A DNA stretch of 6,862 nucleotides, taken from positions 1-6,862 of the forward strand of contig JASHVT010000063.1 in assembly GCA_030039515.1 (NCBI GenBank), given 5' to 3'. This DNA comes from Nitrososphaerales archaeon. GTDB lineage: Archaea > Thermoproteota > Nitrososphaeria > Nitrososphaerales > Gagatemarchaeaceae. The position numbers and the translations under genes are program-made. Shown piece by piece: positions 4,692-6,862 of the stretch (positions are counted from its first letter, which is position 1; every line of letters begins with the position of its first letter). The notes beneath the pieces are model-generated. The model was not told the DNA's origin and did not search any database. It saw nothing but the letters and a program-made list of their open reading frames with translations.

Positions 4692-4700
4692 CTTTTAAGC
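4692..4700 (+). promoter_or_regulatory. TATA box for the ACT-V4R gene
   Basis: CTTTTAAGC is a good archaeal TATA match. It predicts a transcript start near 4723 and a leader of about 50 nt to TTG 4773, the longest protein-gene leader in the window. Confidence 0.5.
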
Positions 4701-4743
4701 CACGGAAGCCGCGTCTTGCTCGGGGAGAATCCTGAGAGAATTG

Positions 4744-4762
4744 GGCGCAAGAGTGGCGCAAG
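4744..4762 (+). repeat. 8-bp direct repeat at 11-bp spacing in the ACT-V4R leader
   Basis: GGCGCAAG occurs at 4744-4751 and 4755-4762, with an 11-bp period, just before the proposed TTG start at 4773. It falls inside the predicted 5' leader, so it could be a protein or ribosome-related site, or chance. Confidence 0.6.
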
Positions 4763-4772
4763 GGATGGCCGT

Positions 4773-5549
4773 TTGGACCACGTAGCGAGAAGGGTCTTCC
4801 CTTACTACTTTGCTCCTGGGAAGAAGCTGTTCCAGATCGTCGTGAAGATGTCTGACGAGCCTGGGTCGCTCGGCCTGATCCTGAGCCTCCTCGGCTCGAG
4901 GGTGAACCTCATCGGGACGGACACCTACACGATGCGCGATGGCACAGCCATCTTCAGCGCCTTCTCCGAGGCTCTTTCGACCGAGGAGACCCCCGAGAAG
5001 CTCCAGGGCCTGGTCATGTCCTCGAAGGCCGCGCTCGCGTGCGAGGTGATAGAGGGAAGGGACGGGATGCTTGTCGATGCCTTCCACACGGGGCTCGAAG
5101 CGAACGGAGAGGGCACGATGCTATTCAGAAGAATAGCCCTTGCCCGGATGCTCGACAGGACCCACAACCTGCTGGGGAGCGGCGGAGACTTCTTACTCTA
5201 CGAGGAGGGGTTCGCGATAGGCAAGGCCAACGGGGAGGACTTCGTCAAGATGCTTGGCCGCGAGAAGGTCAACGAGATAATCGGATATCTTAGGAACGAC
5301 ATCTCCGCGCAGGGCTGGGGGAGGGTAGCGGTCGGAGAGGCCCCTCAGGCCGACTCCTCTACCATAATCATCTACGACTGCTTCGAGTGCTCCGAGAAGT
5401 CGAGTTCCAGGACGGGCTGTCACTTCTTCAGGGGATACATCGTGGGAAGCAGGCTCGCGACCACAGGCCAAGAGCTCTCCGCGGAGGAGGTGAGGTGCAC
5501 CCTCAAGGGCGACAAAGTCTGCGAGTTCCTGCTCACTCCGAAGAAGTGA
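4773..5549 (+). CDS. ACT domain plus V4R domain protein, probable ligand-sensing regulator
   Basis: From TTG 4773 this is 258 residues. Residues 18-95 look like an ACT domain, a small-ligand sensor often binding amino acids: KLFQIVVKMSDEPGSLGLILSLL, then VNLIGTDTYTM and a second strand-helix pair. Residues 112-255 match a V4R (4-vinyl reductase-like) domain. The helix at 115-135 is followed by LLYEEGFAIGKANGEDF (141-157), then YDCFECS (201-207), GCHFFRGYIVG (215-225) and EEVRCTLKGDKVCEF (238-252). The five late cysteines (203, 206, 216, 242, 250) are in the positions that in V4R proteins are thought to bind metal. V4R domains bind small hydrophobic molecules or tetrapyrrole intermediates in several systems. 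No DNA-binding domain is visible. A TTG at 4716 and a GTG at 4689 are in frame, but the first precedes the predicted transcript start and the second overlaps the TATA box. The start is the least certain point. Confidence 0.85.
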   Translation: MDHVARRVFPYYFAPGKKLFQIVVKMSDEPGSLGLILSLLGSRVNLIGTDTYTMRDGTAIFSAFSEALSTEETPEKLQGLVMSSKAALACEVIEGRDGMLVDAFHTGLEANGEGTMLFRRIALARMLDRTHNLLGSGGDFLLYEEGFAIGKANGEDFVKMLGREKVNEIIGYLRNDISAQGWGRVAVGEAPQADSSTIIIYDCFECSEKSSSRTGCHFFRGYIVGSRLATTGQELSAEEVRCTLKGDKVCEFLLTPKK

Positions 5550-5599
5550 AGACAGCAGATTCTGTTACGGCCGCGCTCGAGCATAAGGTCAGCCACGTC

Positions 5600-5655
5600 T
5601 TTGGTAACAATCCTTAATGGCGATTGCCGTCAATTTGGTAACAATACTTATGGGC
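5600..5655 (+). repeat. Tandem copy of a promoter-like element (12-bp core, 34-bp period)
   Basis: TTTGGTAACAAT occurs exactly at 5600-5611 and 5634-5645. Each copy is followed by a similar A/T box, CCTTAATGGC at 5612-5621 and ACTTATGGGC at 5646-5655. The core has partial dyad symmetry (TTG, then CAA). The unit looks like a factor-binding site joined to a TATA box, duplicated as a block upstream of the small ORF at 5680. Confidence 0.8.
5645..5652 (+). promoter_or_regulatory. TATA-like box in the second repeat copy
   Basis: TACTTATG is centred about 31 nt before TTG 5680, predicting a start near 5676 and an almost leaderless message. The first copy's CCTTAATG (5612-5619) would start transcription near 5642 instead. 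Confidence 0.45.
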
Positions 5656-5679
5656 TGAAACTCGCCATAAGAGCGAAGA

Positions 5680-5886
5680 TTGAGTCTAGTTGGGCCAGGA
5701 AGGCTGTCCCCGACCTCCGTGAAGCCCTTGCTGCTTGCATTGGCCGTTTTTGTCGTTCCTAACGTCGTCCCTGCCCCTCTTGTGTGCACCGCGGGCCTGG
5801 TGCTAATGAGGATGGGAAGGTGCAGGGCAGGCACTCTGTTCTTGCTGTTGGGCTCGGGGTCTTCAAGCTCCGTCTTACCAAGCTAG
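5680..5886 (+). CDS. Possible small membrane protein (68 aa)
   Basis: TTG 5680 opens a 68-residue frame. Residues 15-43 (starting at VKPLLLALAVFVVP) are strongly hydrophobic and could span the membrane once, or twice around the VPNVVPAP turn. A basic patch MRMGRCR follows at 43-49, then a weaker hydrophobic stretch and a Ser-rich end. No family is recognised. The main support is position: the duplicated promoter-like element ends 25 bp upstream, and the second box predicts a transcript start within a few bases of this TTG. About two thirds of third positions are G/C, not clearly different from background. If it is not a gene, 5550-5986 is a 437-bp non-coding gap that holds the repeat and no other credible frame. 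Confidence 0.42.
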   Translation: MSLVGPGRLSPTSVKPLLLALAVFVVPNVVPAPLVCTAGLVLMRMGRCRAGTLFLLLGSGSSSSVLPS

Positions 5887-5986
5887 GGACGTGGACGGGA
5901 CCTCCTTTGAGAGGTACCCGGGCCCAACCTATACAGACCCGTGCCATCCAATTAAGTGTTGAAGCCCTACTTGATTCTAGACGCGC

Positions 5987-6862
5987 TCACCGAACAAAGG
6001 TCGAAACGAAGTCAGAATAGGCCTTGTTCAATGGAAGGGGCTTCGGCGGGGACTTGAAGCCGTAGGCGCTTATCGCTCTCGTCTTCTCCAACTCGCCCTC
6101 CTTCGCGCAAGCATAGGTTGCCCTGACTACATCCAGAAGGATGTTCCCTGCGTTCGCGCCGTCGGACGACCTCAGATAGATGTCGACCGAGATCCCCGAG
6201 TCCATGAAGCCGCTCCCCTGGAACCAGAAGTAGCTTGTCCTGTCGTTGCCCATGTAGTCGACGTAGTCAGTCGTCCCTGCCACGGTCTCGAACTTGTATG
6301 GGACCTCGGAGGCGACCGTCGCGGTCTTCACGGCGCGCTTTGCCATCCTTATCGTCTCGTCGATCGTGTTCAACGTCTCAGACCCTCCGCCCACGTCCAG
6401 CTGGTAGCTCTTGGAGACTTTCACCCCTCGGTTGACCATGAGTTCGAGCAGCCCTTTGTGGAAGGCTGTGCCGCCGAACTGGCTCATCAGATCGTCACCC
6501 ACGAGCGGCAGCCCTGCCTTACGGAAGAGCGAGACGATCGCGCTCTTGGAGTTGACGAGCGACGGCGTGCAGTTCACGAATCCGCAGTGAGCCGCTCGTG
6601 CGGCGCGGGCATAGGCCTCGGTGGCGGCGTCCGAGCCGGAAGAAATGAGATTGACCAACAGGTCTGCATCGGCCTCCTTGAGCTTTCTTGCGATCGCGTC
6701 AACGTCGGCCTCCTTCGGCATTATCCCCCTGAGATGGGGAGGAAGCTCGCCACCCACAATCCCTGGCTCGACGGTCACACGGGAATCGGGCATGTCCCCA
6801 TGCCGTCTGACCACGTTCGGCGCTGCGAAAGCCGCATCGGGCAGGCCAAGCCCCGCCTTTCT
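5987..6862 (-). CDS. ino1: myo-inositol-1-phosphate synthase, C-terminal part, cut by window edge
   Basis: The last 291 residues of an archaeal-type inositol-3-phosphate synthase, which converts glucose 6-phosphate to inositol phosphate with NAD. The product feeds inositol phospholipid head groups and, in some thermophiles, di-inositol phosphate. Numbering from the edge, typical blocks are FAAPN (12-16), DLLVNLISSGSDAATEAYARAA (67-88), NCTPS (97-101), VGDDLMSQFGGTAFHKGLLELMVNRG (121-146), YQLDVGGGSETLN (153-165), then VPYKFETVAGTTDYVDYMGNDRTSYFWFQGSGF (187-219) and VDIYLRSSDGANAGNILLDVVR (226-247). The reading frame is open to the edge; GTG 6814 and later codons are internal. Missing are roughly the first 70-90 residues, which carry the Gly-rich NAD-binding start of the Rossmann fold. 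The end is convergent with the small ORF, 100 bp away, with no clear T-rich terminator. Confidence 0.96.
   Translation of the reverse strand, partial: RKAGLGLPDAAFAAPNVVRRHGDMPDSRVTVEPGIVGGELPPHLRGIMPKEADVDAIARKLKEADADLLVNLISSGSDAATEAYARAARAAHCGFVNCTPSLVNSKSAIVSLFRKAGLPLVGDDLMSQFGGTAFHKGLLELMVNRGVKVSKSYQLDVGGGSETLNTIDETIRMAKRAVKTATVASEVPYKFETVAGTTDYVDYMGNDRTSYFWFQGSGFMDSGISVDIYLRSSDGANAGNILLDVVRATYACAKEGELEKTRAISAYGFKSPPKPLPLNKAYSDFVSTFVR

Noticed and set aside
4579..4761. Longer Ada-like reading starting at 4761
   Set aside because: The extra 61 residues are Arg/Gly-rich without family similarity, cross the GC hairpin and the divergent promoter, and lack a promoter at suitable distance. GTG 4578 fits the TATA-like box.
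4689..4772. Longer ACT-V4R reading starting at GTG 4689
   Set aside because: That codon overlaps the predicted TATA box, so it would not be transcribed. The added residues look unlike an ACT-domain N-terminus.
5784..6020. 78-residue plus frame in the gap before the inositol-phosphate synthase
   Set aside because: No recognisable pattern, and it overlaps the end of a certain gene on the other strand and the small ORF in another frame.
1..6862. Search for CRISPR arrays, insertion sequences, integrase sites next to the tRNAs, toxin-antitoxin or defence genes
   Set aside because: No repeat-spacer pattern, transposase or integrase motif, or duplicated tRNA 3' end was seen. The gene content is housekeeping plus small regulators.

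Overview
The window is almost certainly archaeal chromosome. The reasons are an aIF1/SUI1 gene, two tRNA genes interrupted by short introns at the archaeal 37/38 site with bulge-helix-bulge-like folds, tRNA 3' ends without an encoded CCA, A/T-rich TATA-like boxes about 27 nt before expected transcript starts, and an archaeal-type myo-inositol-phosphate synthase. The DNA is GC-rich with mostly G/C third positions, and most genes start with GTG or TTG. A TACK-group lineage such as Nitrososphaeria fits, but that placement is an inference and no marker in the window proves it.

Layout. 1-725 (minus) is the N-terminal part of complex I subunit NuoH, running off the left edge. 816-1112 (minus) is translation initiation factor aIF1/SUI1. 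1197-1285 (plus) is an intron-containing tRNA with a CAU anticodon, most likely Ile2. 1332-2330 (plus) is a multi-pass membrane protein with an HdeD/DUF308-like first half. It converges, with a 7-bp gap, on 2338-2787 (minus), an NTF2/SnoaL-like small protein. 2901-3004 (plus) is tRNA-Asn(GUU), which appears to carry two introns. 3106-3672 (plus) is an unrecognised 188-aa soluble protein. It converges on 3724-4578 (minus), an Ada-like AraC-HTH plus O6-methylguanine methyltransferase protein lacking the Ada N-terminal zinc domain. Divergent from it, 4773-5549 (plus) encodes an ACT plus V4R domain protein. 5600-5655 holds a duplicated promoter-like element ahead of a possible small membrane protein at 5680-5886 (plus). 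5987-6862 (minus) is the C-terminal part of myo-inositol-1-phosphate synthase, running off the right edge.

Gene relations. The genes are mostly single units with their own promoter-like boxes, in alternating directions, and there is no evident multi-gene operon. Housekeeping functions (respiration, translation, tRNA, inositol lipid or solute synthesis) are mixed with a DNA-alkylation repair gene and a probable small-molecule sensor. I see no CRISPR array, insertion sequence, defence cassette or phage gene. The points most worth following are the double-intron tRNA-Asn, the divergent Ada-like / ACT-V4R pair, the tandem promoter repeat at 5600-5655, and the predominance of non-ATG starts with very short predicted leaders.
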